From Bacillota bacterium (GTDB lineage Bacteria > Bacillota > Limnochordia > DTU087): a DNA stretch of 38,697 nt. The stretch covers positions 1-38,697 of the forward strand of contig JAAZMF010000007.1 in the NCBI GenBank assembly GCA_012798955.1, read 5' to 3'. Each line of letters starts with the position of its first letter. Within the stretch, counting starts at the first letter, position 1. Below are positions 8,792 to 15,742 of this stretch, in pieces. The position numbers and the translations under genes are program-made. Under the pieces are notes generated by a model, which did no database searches, was not told the origin of the DNA, and was given only the letters and a program-made list of their open reading frames with translations.

Positions 8792-9406
8792 TCATACCTT
8801 TTTCGGGCGGATTTGCCTTCGATTCGTGTCTCGCTTTCTGCCAGAGCCCACTGTGTTCCCTAAACTGGTAATTCTTAGGCCAGTAATTGTCTCCCAAGCA
8901 TATATAACTTTCCCCGCCCCATGCACGATATCACCGGCTTTGGAAATTGCGATATCTTTCCCGAAAGCCTTGCCACCCACAGTCACAGCCGCAACACCTG
9001 ACACAAGTAGTGTTGCCCATACGCCTTGGCTCCATAGACCAACCTCTCGAAAAGCAGCAAAGGCAATACTAGTCCCCACAGCTCCACTTAGGGTACCGGC
9101 TATATCACCGATCATATCATTGCACAACGTAGCTACAGAGGCGGCATTACGTACGATCCACATGGCCTCCTTGGCCCCTAGCACCTTATCTGAAGCCATG
9201 GCATGGAAGGGCACCTCGTCGGCGGCAGTTGCCGCCACACCGATTATGTCAAACAAAATACCTATCAAGACAATAATCACTAGTAAGCCAAGGGCTGGAA
9301 GCAATGGTAGCAAGTTCAATAGACTACTGCTACCGGAGCTAGACACTAGCGAGATCAAAAACGTCCCCAGGACAACTCCCAGAAAACGTCGGACATTCGA
9401 TTTCAA
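8792..9406 (-). CDS. oapA: Probable OLE-associated membrane protein OapA
   Basis: A 204-residue integral membrane protein with about four hydrophobic segments (near 8-25, 32-58, 103-119 and 128-146) and a strongly basic C-terminal tail (about 189-203, GRKRDTNRRQ followed by IRPKK). The segment LFDIIGVAATAADEVPFHAMAS resembles the DUF21 membrane domain of CNNM/CorC-type transport proteins. A DMIGD motif gives a D97-xxx-D101 pair; from memory, a conserved DxxxD pair is functionally important in OapA of Halalkalibacterium halodurans. The start is TTG with GGGGTGGT six bases upstream. It lies directly after the structured RNA at 9430-10085 and directly before dxs, which is the known ole-oapA-dxs order. 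OapA binds OLE RNA and holds it at the membrane. The name rests on context, size and topology; an unrelated DUF21-like protein is the alternative. Confidence 0.8.
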   Translation of the reverse strand: MKSNVRRFLGVVLGTFLISLVSSSGSSSLLNLLPLLPALGLLVIIVLIGILFDIIGVAATAADEVPFHAMASDKVLGAKEAMWIVRNAASVATLCNDMIGDIAGTLSGAVGTSIAFAAFREVGLWSQGVWATLLVSGVAAVTVGGKAFGKDIAISKAGDIVHGAGKVIYAWETITGLRITSLGNTVGSGRKRDTNRRQIRPKKV

Positions 9407-9429
9407 AAATTACCACCCCATGAAGGATC

Positions 9430-9452
9430 AAAAGGCTTGGAGGATCCAAGCC
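9430..9452 (-). terminator. Terminator hairpin at the 3' end of the OLE RNA
   Basis: On the minus strand GGCTTGG, a five-base loop ATCCT and CCAAGCC are followed by TTTT. The seven-pair perfect stem lies 23 bp before the oapA start. The short T-run suggests partial termination, which would give much free RNA with some read-through into oapA and dxs. It may also be the last helix of the RNA itself. Confidence 0.7.
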
Positions 9453-10085
9453 GTGATGGCAAAACCATATTTACAGTAGGTGGCCGCGGGATGAGTAAAG
9501 ATTGTGGCTTTAGGTCCAGCAGGTTTTCCCAACGGTCCTCCAGACCGTTACCAGTCTGGCGATTTCTCCTTTCCGACCGCTTCACCCTGTCACCAAAGGT
9601 GAGGCTGGATTACCACTTAGTCCACACTGTAATCCCCACTCCGCGTCCATAAGGAACAGCCTAGGAGATTTCCTCTACGATCTGCCCCATTTTCTAGCCT
9701 CTTTTGCAGGACCATTTTCAGGTAGCATCGGGTCCATCCTCTTGGCCTTCGAATCAGGACTTGAACCTACCATCCCCATGTGCCCCACGCAAGGCAGGCT
9801 ACACTGCACCCAACACAAAATGCTAAAATGTATCACGTGCAGGTTCACCCCAAGCCGTAGTTTCGCCTAAGTAGGTATTCTCCACGGAATTGGGTCTCCA
9901 CGGTAGCGGGGTCAACGCCTACATGCCTTTGCAGATCGCCCCACTACCTTAACCCCCAGCAGCAACCCCCAACTGGGCGTCAGCGGCCACCACCAAGGAC
10001 TTCATCGATGTGCCATTGACGGATTTTTAGGCCCGTCTTGGAAAATGGGCGTATCGACTAGGATACTGCGCCACCTACTACGATT
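9430..10085 (-). ncRNA. ole: Probable OLE RNA (ornate large extremophilic RNA)
   Basis: This roughly 655-nt stretch has no convincing coding frame but dense base-pairing on the minus strand. A ten-pair helix joins 9948-9939 to 9911-9902 with one G-U pair. A seven-pair helix joins 9635-9629 to 9613-9607, and next to it a six-pair helix joins 9701-9696 to 9606-9601. A nested pair of helices is formed by 9580-9575 with 9537-9532 and 9559-9554 with 9545-9540. A five-pair hairpin joins 10066-10062 to 10055-10051. It has its own strong promoter and a terminator hairpin at its 3' end. The context (ispA upstream; an OapA-like gene, then dxs-tlyA-nadK-argR-recN downstream) is that of OLE RNA, as is the size of about 600-650 nt. 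OLE RNA forms a membrane-bound ribonucleoprotein linked to magnesium, ethanol and cold responses in H. halodurans. The 5' end is inferred from the promoter. Confidence 0.82.
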
Positions 10086-10091
10086 ATCATG

Positions 10092-10120
10092 ATTATAGCA
10101 TAGACGCACAAATGTTACAA
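10092..10120 (-). promoter_or_regulatory. Sigma-A promoter for OLE RNA-oapA-dxs
   Basis: On the minus strand TTGTAA (10120-10115) and a perfect TATAAT (10097-10092) are separated by exactly 17 bases. A TG one base ahead of the -10 box makes it an extended -10. Transcription should start near 10085, right at the beginning of the structured region. It lies 52 bp past the malic enzyme stop and is the best promoter in the window, suggesting strong independent expression of the RNA. Confidence 0.85.
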
Positions 10121-10172
10121 GATCTTAGGCATACCCCAGATACCACCTTGGGTCAAGACTATCCAGCAACCG

Positions 10173-11396
10173 CTATCTGCTGACGGCCCCCTGAATCTTG
10201 GCCTGCAGTTCATCTTCAGACAAAGTAAGACCAGCTACCTTAGTCTTCATGGCTTCCATACCCACTGCCAATGCCACAGCAGGTACAACTCTTGGATCAA
10301 AGGGCTTTGGTATCACGTAATCTGGCGCCAACTCATCAGCTTCCACAAGATCGGCAATAGCCTTGGCAGCAGCGATCTTCATGGCATCATTGATGGTTCT
10401 AGCCCGTACATCTAGCGCTCCCCTAAATATACCAGGAAAACCGAGTACATTATTGACTTGATTGGGAAAATCTGACCTGCCCGAAGCCACCACCTTGGCT
10501 CCAGCCGCCATTGCCCTATCCACAGAGATCTCTGGCTCTGGATTGGCCAATGCAAAAACTATAGGAGCCGGACCCATCGACTGGACCATGGCCTCGGTGA
10601 CAATATTGGCCACCGAAAGACCCACAAACACGTCTTGTCCCTGCATTAGTTCTACCAAATCCCCCTGTATGCCTCGGGGGTTCGTCAGTTGGGCGATCTC
10701 ACTTTGCACTGGGTCCATCCCAGCCATACCAGGGTATAGTGCTCCGTTTTTACCACAGGCAGTTATGTTCCGCACCCCGTAAAGATGCAGAAGACGAATT
10801 ACGCTGGAACCAGCGGCACCTACACCATTAACTAACACCCGCAAGTCCTTTAGATCCTTGCCCAATACCCGGCTGGCGTTGATCAGCCCAGCCAATGTCA
10901 CCACGGCAGTGCCATGCTGGTCATCATGGAAGATAAGCATATCGGATTCTCTTTGTAGCCGCTCTTCGATTTCAAAACACCGCGGGGCGCTAATATCCTC
11001 CAAGTTAATACCAGCAAAGGACGGGGCCAGCTGTTTACAGGTCTCTACAATTGTGTCCACATCTTGCGAGCCGAGGCAAATGGGAACTGCATCTACACCG
11101 GCAAAGAGCTTGAACAAGACTGCTTTACCTTCCATAACTGGCAATGCACCATCAGGCCCGATATTGCCTAAACCCAGCACCGCAGAGCCATCAGACACAA
11201 CTGCGATCATGTTGCCCTTACCAGTATACTCATAAACTAACTCCTTGTCCGCCGCTATCCGCCGACAAGGCTCCGCCACACCTGGTGAATAGGCTAGACT
11301 CAAGTCTGCTTCATTGTCTACTTTTGCTCGGCTAACAACTTCAATCTTGCCTTGAAGCCGTCTATGAAACTCCAACGATGCTGCATAGACATCCAT
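10173..11396 (-). CDS. NAD(P)-dependent malic enzyme (short form)
   Basis: The enzyme oxidatively decarboxylates malate to pyruvate. The 407-residue short bacterial form is seen, with catalytic Tyr36 (LAYSPGVAEPC) and Lys91 (MEGKAVLFK). The metal ligands are Glu133-Asp134 (NLEDI) and Asp158-Asp159 (FHDDQHGT), and the dinucleotide fold has VNGVGAAGSS at about 190-200. Cofactor preference cannot be decided from the sequence. The start ATG has an excellent GGGGGAGGGG ribosome binding site. It lies between ispA and the OLE promoter; I do not recall it as a regular member of the ole neighbourhood. Pyruvate is a substrate of Dxs encoded downstream, but a functional link is only inferred. Confidence 0.95.
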   Translation of the reverse strand: MDVYAASLEFHRRLQGKIEVVSRAKVDNEADLSLAYSPGVAEPCRRIAADKELVYEYTGKGNMIAVVSDGSAVLGLGNIGPDGALPVMEGKAVLFKLFAGVDAVPICLGSQDVDTIVETCKQLAPSFAGINLEDISAPRCFEIEERLQRESDMLIFHDDQHGTAVVTLAGLINASRVLGKDLKDLRVLVNGVGAAGSSVIRLLHLYGVRNITACGKNGALYPGMAGMDPVQSEIAQLTNPRGIQGDLVELMQGQDVFVGLSVANIVTEAMVQSMGPAPIVFALANPEPEISVDRAMAAGAKVVASGRSDFPNQVNNVLGFPGIFRGALDVRARTINDAMKIAAAKAIADLVEADELAPDYVIPKPFDPRVVPAVALAVGMEAMKTKVAGLTLSEDELQAKIQGAVSR

Positions 11397-11438
11397 CTTT
11401 TCCCCTCCCCCATAATCTCCCCTTAAGGCCCGTTACCC

Positions 11439-12341
11439 TTAGTGATCTCGTCCAACGACATATTCTGCCAATTCGCAAAGGACGCGGTTAGTCGGTGCAA
11501 AAGCATCTATGGCAGCCTTAGCCTTCTCCATGGTCTCTTCAGCGAGTTCTCGGGCGCGCTCTAGTCCGTATAAGGATACGTAAGTTGCCTTATCAGACCC
11601 GGAATCACTACCCACCCGTTTGCCTAACTTACTCTCATCTCCGACTACATCGAGAATATCATCTGTGATTTGAAAGCAAAGACCAAAACACTCAGCATAC
11701 TCAGTCACCGCCTCAATCTCGTGGGAACTAGCCCCCGCCAGGAGAGCACCACCCCTAAGCACAGCTTTAAACAAAGCACCGGTTTTGTGGGTATGGATAT
11801 ATTCTAAGATTTCATGGTCGATTGTCTGTCCCTCTGATGCTAGATCAACGGCCTGACCGCCGATTACCCCTCGACTACCAGCGGCCATGGCGAGCTCTTT
11901 GGTCAGGGCAATTACCGTCGCAGCCGGAATCCCCATGTCCGCTAACTGCATCATCACCGCAAAGGTTTCGGTAAGTAAAGCATCACCTGCCAAGACTGCC
12001 AACCCTTCACCAAATACTTTATGGTTTGATGGCTTTCCCCGCCGAAAATCATCATCATCCATACAAGGCAAATCGTCATGGATCAACGTATAGGCGTGTA
12101 GCATCTCGGCAGCAGCAGCAAATCGATAGGTAGCACTCTCTATGAGGGGAAACTTATCTTGGGCCACCATCTCGGCAGCGGCTATGGCCAATAGAGCCCG
12201 TAGCCGCTTCCCTGCACCGATAGTGCTATACCGCATAGCTTCATGGAGTCTCTCGGGATAGGTTGTCTCCGGCGGCAAACAGCCCTTAAGTTCATTTTCA
12301 ATGCTAGGTATATACTTGTCCATGAAACGCTCCAAAACCAT
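11439..12341 (-). CDS. ispA: Farnesyl diphosphate synthase (geranyltranstransferase)
   Basis: A 300-residue all-helical prenyltransferase that adds isopentenyl diphosphate to DMAPP/GPP. The first aspartate-rich motif is IHDDLPCMDDDDFRRGKP (about 88-105), with the two-residue insertion (DDxxxxD) typical of bacterial farnesyl diphosphate synthases. The second is QITDDILD. The GAGKRLRALL motif lies at about 42-51. I chose the ATG at 12341 (MVLERFMDKY) because GGAG lies nine bases upstream, just before the xseB stop; the longer frame would extend into xseB. The order xseA-xseB-ispA is the usual Bacillota arrangement. With dxs beyond the OLE RNA, it provides a partial isoprenoid gene set. Confidence 0.96.
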   Translation of the reverse strand: MVLERFMDKYIPSIENELKGCLPPETTYPERLHEAMRYSTIGAGKRLRALLAIAAAEMVAQDKFPLIESATYRFAAAAEMLHAYTLIHDDLPCMDDDDFRRGKPSNHKVFGEGLAVLAGDALLTETFAVMMQLADMGIPAATVIALTKELAMAAGSRGVIGGQAVDLASEGQTIDHEILEYIHTHKTGALFKAVLRGGALLAGASSHEIEAVTEYAECFGLCFQITDDILDVVGDESKLGKRVGSDSGSDKATYVSLYGLERARELAEETMEKAKAAIDAFAPTNRVLCELAEYVVGRDH

Positions 12342-12345
12342 GGGT

Positions 12346-12606
12346 CTAAACTCCTTTTTGTTCAAAATGATCAAAGGCGATGACCTCCGGGTCTTCACCC
12401 TCCTTTTTGGTAACCAACATAGCTATACGGGTTTCAGCCGCATCTAGCTGTCCGGAACATCGCCGGACGATCTGCACCCCTTCTTCAAAAAGCGCCAGTG
12501 ACTCGGCCAGGGGGACATCCCCCTTTTCCAGTTGCCCAATAATCTCCTCCAAGCGTGCAATGTTCTGCTCGAAGGTCAAATCCTGATCAGCTCCATGCTG
12601 CCCCAT
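12346..12606 (-). CDS. xseB: Exodeoxyribonuclease VII small subunit
   Basis: An 86-residue protein with the family's helical hairpin: LTFEQNIARLEEIIGQLEKGDVPLAESLALFEEG, in which LE..V..LE.G..PL..SL..FE is diagnostic, at about 10-43. It partners XseA in single-strand DNA degradation and mismatch or damage processing. It follows xseA by 32 bp and abuts ispA. The acidic C-terminal tail (EGEDPEVIAFDHFEQKGV) is unremarkable. The assignment is secure from motif, size and neighbour. Confidence 0.95.
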   Translation of the reverse strand: MGQHGADQDLTFEQNIARLEEIIGQLEKGDVPLAESLALFEEGVQIVRRCSGQLDAAETRIAMLVTKKEGEDPEVIAFDHFEQKGV

Positions 12607-12638
12607 AGCCCCACCCCTATCTAGGCTGAATGCGATAT

Positions 12639-13925
12639 CTAGTCAATAGTAGTCAGTCTGTCTAGTCTACTTGGTTTTGTAGCCCCAATTCTGGCCACTA
12701 TGGTCCCGTCTTGAAGCATTACATCCACATCTTCACCAAGTTGCACCTGCTCGATGGACACGATTGGTTGGTGGGTCTCACTATGGGATACAATCCCATA
12801 ACCCCTTCCTACCACTGCCAAAGGGCTAAGACCATCTAGCCGTTGCATGATCATGGCAAGATCTTGCCTTGCCCCAGTTAACTGCCTATCCATGGCACTC
12901 ACTAGCCTATTACTTAACTCATCTAACCGCTGTTGTCTTTCCCGCAAGACACCAACGGGGTTGTAGCTATTTAGCACTCGCTCCAGGTTAGCCACTTTCT
13001 CTTTACCATCCGTGTAGTAGCGGAACCAAGCCCCCTCTAGGCGAATCTCCATATCCTTAAGCTCTTGCTGCAAAGCCGCAGCCAAAGGCACAGCCAACTC
13101 GGCAGCGGCTGAAGGGGTCGGTGCCCTGAGATCTGCAACAAAGTCACAAATCGTCACATCGGTTTCATGACCTACCGCAGAAATCACTGGGACAGGAGAC
13201 CCGAAAACAGCCCGGGCCACCGCTTCTTCATTAAAAGGCCATAGATCCTCTAAAGAGCCTCCACCTCGCCCCACGATAATCACATCACAATCGCCCCACT
13301 TGACTAAGGCATCTATGCTGGCGACAATACTTGCCGCGGCACTCCGTCCCTGAACTAAGGCTGGGGCTATGAGGATCTCGATGCTTGGCATTCTCCTGGT
13401 GAGGATGCTAATCATATCCTGAATGGCTGCCCCTGTGGGCGAGGTAACTATCCCAATTCGCCTGGGTAAGAAGGGAAGCGGTTTCTTGTTTGTTGCATCA
13501 AATAAGCCTTCCTCCGTCAGCTTACCTTTGAGCTGTTCAAAGGCCACATGCAAGTCCCCCACACCCCGGGGCTCAAGGTATTCCACATATAACTGATAAA
13601 TGCCACCGGCTTCATAAATTGTAATAGCACCGGTGGCATATACTTCTAAACCGTCGGTAGGAGTAAAACGAAGGGTACTATTGCGACCTCTAAACATCAC
13701 ACATCGAATACTACTTTGTGCATCCTTTAGCACAAAATACATGTGACCAGAGGTATGGTGTTTGAAATTGGAGATCTCCCCGCATATAGTAACATACTGA
13801 AAAAGCGGCTCCCCTTCCAGGTACCGTTTAAGGATGCGATTGATCTCTGTAACCGTGTAAATTGGCGGACCCTCGACCTTAGGCATCTCTAGACCTAACG
13901 GAATCTGCTGCATATGGTTCATCAC
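12639..13925 (-). CDS. xseA: Exodeoxyribonuclease VII large subunit
   Basis: The N-terminal OB-fold (about 22-115, YTVTEINRILKRYLE to the GEISNFKHHTSGHMYFVLKD block) precedes the catalytic region with RRIGIVTSPTGAAIQDMI, VIIVGRGGGSLEDLWPFNEE and VISAVGHETDVTICDFVADLRAPTPSAAAE. All are standard XseA signatures. A coiled-coil stretch follows. The length of 428 residues is normal. The exact start is uncertain: GTG 13925, ATG 13922 and ATG 13913 are all in frame, and AGGTGA suits the last. It begins the xseA-xseB-ispA run, downstream of two small reading frames. Confidence 0.97.
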   Translation of the reverse strand: MMNHMQQIPLGLEMPKVEGPPIYTVTEINRILKRYLEGEPLFQYVTICGEISNFKHHTSGHMYFVLKDAQSSIRCVMFRGRNSTLRFTPTDGLEVYATGAITIYEAGGIYQLYVEYLEPRGVGDLHVAFEQLKGKLTEEGLFDATNKKPLPFLPRRIGIVTSPTGAAIQDMISILTRRMPSIEILIAPALVQGRSAAASIVASIDALVKWGDCDVIIVGRGGGSLEDLWPFNEEAVARAVFGSPVPVISAVGHETDVTICDFVADLRAPTPSAAAELAVPLAAALQQELKDMEIRLEGAWFRYYTDGKEKVANLERVLNSYNPVGVLRERQQRLDELSNRLVSAMDRQLTGARQDLAMIMQRLDGLSPLAVVGRGYGIVSHSETHQPIVSIEQVQLGEDVDVMLQDGTIVARIGATKPSRLDRLTTID

Positions 13926-13967
13926 CTGACCTAATTTTTCGCCGTGCCGGGGTGCATCTCCTTCCGC

Positions 13968-14048
13968 TCAACTAGGGGTAGTCCCATCGGCAAGCATCAT
14001 GTAATTGGAGAAAGGGCCGACAATGCCGACCCCTTCCCTAGCCCACAC
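13968..14048 (-). CDS. Possible 26-residue microprotein before xseA (tentative)
   Basis: A GTG with GGAGG five bases upstream opens a 26-codon frame that ends 42 bp before the xseA start. The peptide includes GIVGPFSNYMML. I do not recognise it. Support is limited to the ribosome binding site and position; it could equally be a translational leader or chance. Apart from this and the 52-residue gene, I see nothing in the 389-bp interval between xseA and the TsaD-like gene. Confidence 0.18.
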   Translation of the reverse strand: MWAREGVGIVGPFSNYMMLADGTTPS

Positions 14049-14076
14049 AATTTCCTCCGTCCCGCGCTGCCAGTGC

Positions 14077-14235
14077 TTAACCTTCCTTTTTCACTGACTT
14101 GGCCCGTCTGTCGGCCCACACCTGGCCCAAATAGCCTAAAACCAAGCCAACGATCACCCACAACCAATAGCCTGGAGCCACGTAGTTCCCAACCAAGAGA
14201 CCTAGGATGCCGCCAACTAGCAGTTTCCACCACAC
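14077..14235 (-). CDS. Small two-helix membrane protein (52 aa), unknown function
   Basis: A GTG start with GGGGAGG eight bases upstream opens a 52-codon frame. It reads VWWKLLVGGILGLLVGNYVAP, a turn at PGYW, then LWVIVGLVLGYLGQVW and a basic tail with RRAKSVKKEG. This is a textbook double-spanning hydrophobic microprotein with a cytoplasmic positive tail. A 91-codon frame overlapping it (14272-13997) has arginine- and glycine-rich, non-membrane composition and looks spurious. The GGAGG is one base from that frame's in-phase ATG at 14242 but at ideal distance from this GTG. It sits between the TsaD-like gene and xseA. I do not recognise the family; it resembles glycine-rich small inner-membrane proteins of the DUF2273 kind, without enough similarity to assign. 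Confidence 0.7.
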   Translation of the reverse strand: MWWKLLVGGILGLLVGNYVAPGYWLWVIVGLVLGYLGQVWADRRAKSVKKEG

Positions 14236-14314
14236 AAGACATGCCTCCCCTAGAAAGTGGGCTCATGATCAAACAACCTACTAGGAGTGTATGCCAAAAT
14301 CATGTAAGTGATAA

Positions 14315-15265
14315 CTAAAATAGTCTGCTTCTCCATATCCCGTAAGCGGCTATCCCCACAGCATTATCACCGCTAAGTGCAGGGGACGCGAAGGTAACTA
14401 CCACGTCTTCTACTTGAAGGGCCCTTATTAGAAAATCTCGAATATATCCGTTAGCCGCCACGCCCCCAACTACCAATACCCGATCCAGTCCTTTACTGCT
14501 TGTCCCATAGGCAATCAAAGCTGCTAAGCTTTCAGCTAGGCATCTCTCTATCCCCTGGGCCAAGGCCCTGGGATCAGCCCCCGCTTCTAGAGCCCTGGTG
14601 GCAGCAGCCTCAGGACCGGAAAGGTTTAGATCAAAACCCTTAATGGAAATAGGCAACTTGGTTGGGGGTATGCCTGCTTGGCGTCCTTCTCTAGCTAACT
14701 CTTCTAGCACTGGGCCACAAGGAAATGCAAGTCCCATCTTCACACCGAGCCTATCGATCAACTGGCCCGCGTTGATATCAAGGCTGCCCCCAATTTGATC
14801 GATTGTCATATCATCGGCGGTCTCATCTATGGTAACGGAAAGCAGATCCGTTGTCCCTCCCGAGATATGCAAAGCCAAAAACTCTCCAGCCCAAGCTAAA
14901 TTCCGTCCATAGAGACCTGCCCAAATATGCCCGGCTTGGTGGCTAGTAAAGTAGCAGGGCACGTCCCAAGCTAAGGCTAGGCTCTGGGCCAAAGCTTCTC
15001 CTGCCTTAAAAACTGGCATATAGGAATTCTCCACAGAGCGGGGCGCATTGCTTACTGCCACCGCGGCTATCTGCTTTAGGGGTAGGATTTCCCCAAGCAG
15101 CTTAGGGAGATTCCCCACATGCTGGAAAACCGCCTCAGCTTGCCGGAGCCCCCTTTTCCCCAGTGGCACCTCTAGTAATAATCGGCGGTCAACTACTAGA
15201 CCTTTCTCACCTACCACAGCCACAGAAGTGGTGTAACAGCTAGTATCTATACCAAGTGCTTTGAC
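14315..15265 (-). CDS. TsaD/Kae1-like protein (M22 family paralogue) with apparent GTC start
   Basis: This ASKHA-fold protein resembles TsaD, the catalytic subunit of tRNA t6A synthesis, but in Clostridia a second, divergent copy often sits beside nusB and xseA, and this looks like that paralogue. Counting from the GTC at 15265, the N-terminal strand motif ALGIDTSCYTTSVAVV (3-18) is intact. The metal ligands appear as His109 and His113 (SHQAGHIWAG) and Asp300 (SGDNAVGIAAYG), and HISGGTTDLL is a phosphate loop. The Glu of the usual HxEGH is Ala. No ATG, GTG or TTG occurs in frame between the upstream stop at 15301 and the GTG at 15223, which would cut off the first strand. GGGGGA lies seven bases before the GTC. 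The substrate is unknown. Confidence 0.85.
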   Translation of the reverse strand, partial: VKALGIDTSCYTTSVAVVGEKGLVVDRRLLLEVPLGKRGLRQAEAVFQHVGNLPKLLGEILPLKQIAAVAVSNAPRSVENSYMPVFKAGEALAQSLALAWDVPCYFTSHQAGHIWAGLYGRNLAWAGEFLALHISGGTTDLLSVTIDETADDMTIDQIGGSLDINAGQLIDRLGVKMGLAFPCGPVLEELAREGRQAGIPPTKLPISIKGFDLNLSGPEAAATRALEAGADPRALAQGIERCLAESLAALIAYGTSSKGLDRVLVVGGVAANGYIRDFLIRALQVEDVVVTFASPALSGDNAVGIAAYGIWRSRLF

Positions 15266-15309
15266 CGCTACTTCCCCCTTAGAAGGCCGAGCCTCAACCT
15301 ACATTGATC

Positions 15310-15714
15310 CTAACCTCGTCTATCTCGGCTGAACTGCCCCAAAATACCGTTAACAAACCTGCTCGAATCATCATCTCCAAAATCCTTGGCGATCTCCACC
15401 GCCTCGCTAATAGCTACTCCTTCCGGTATCTCGGGACAAAAGAGTAACTCATAAAAGGCAATCCGCAGTATGTTGCGATCAACATTGGCTAACCGCTCTA
15501 GGCTCCAATCTACAGCCCACCGGGAGATGGCTTCATCTATTTGCTCCTGATAGGTCGTTACCCCTTCAACAATAGAACGGGAAAAAACCGCTGTATCCTC
15601 ACTAAGATCATTAAAAGCAATAGCATACATCACCGCCGCATCTGCGGGGATTTTGCCCACATCTACTTGGAAAAGGGCCTGCAGAGCCGTTTCCCTCGCC
15701 TTTCTCCTTTGCAT
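15310..15714 (-). CDS. nusB: Transcription antitermination factor NusB
   Basis: A 134-residue all-helical protein beginning MQRRKARETALQALFQVD, the NusB signature, with LERLANVDRNILRIAFYELLF and IAISEAVEIAKDFGDDDSSRFVNGILG in the C-terminal half (GVAISEAVEIAK is diagnostic). NusB binds boxA RNA with S10 and promotes rRNA antitermination. It lies downstream of DUF2273, amaP and asp23 and upstream of the TsaD-like gene, a common Clostridia arrangement. No oddities were seen. Confidence 0.97.
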   Translation of the reverse strand: MQRRKARETALQALFQVDVGKIPADAAVMYAIAFNDLSEDTAVFSRSIVEGVTTYQEQIDEAISRWAVDWSLERLANVDRNILRIAFYELLFCPEIPEGVAISEAVEIAKDFGDDDSSRFVNGILGQFSRDRRG

Positions 15715-15742
15715 ATCCTCACTTCTCCATAGCTAGACTATA

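Noticed and set aside
8769-9479. Plus-strand 236-codon open frame opposite oapA
   Set aside because: It is antisense to a well-supported membrane protein with a good ribosome binding site, and its Thr/Pro/Ser-rich composition matches the complement of hydrophobic codons.
9757-9767. T-arm-like GGTTCAAGTCC on the minus strand, suggesting a tRNA or tmRNA
   Set aside because: The neighbouring bases do not give a matching acceptor stem, D-arm or anticodon arm, and no tmRNA 5' end or tag frame is present. It falls inside the larger structured RNA.
9407-10172. RNase P RNA, 6S RNA or signal recognition particle RNA as explanation of the gene-free interval
   Set aside because: The conserved RNase P strings such as GAGGAAAGTCC are absent on both strands, no long 6S-type closing helix was seen, and the interval is too long for 6S or SRP RNA. 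The neighbours fit OLE RNA.
13997-14272. Minus-strand 91-codon frame between the TsaD-like gene and xseA
   Set aside because: Its composition is Arg/Gly/Ser-rich without domains, and the GGGGAGG site is placed for the overlapping 52-codon membrane protein instead.
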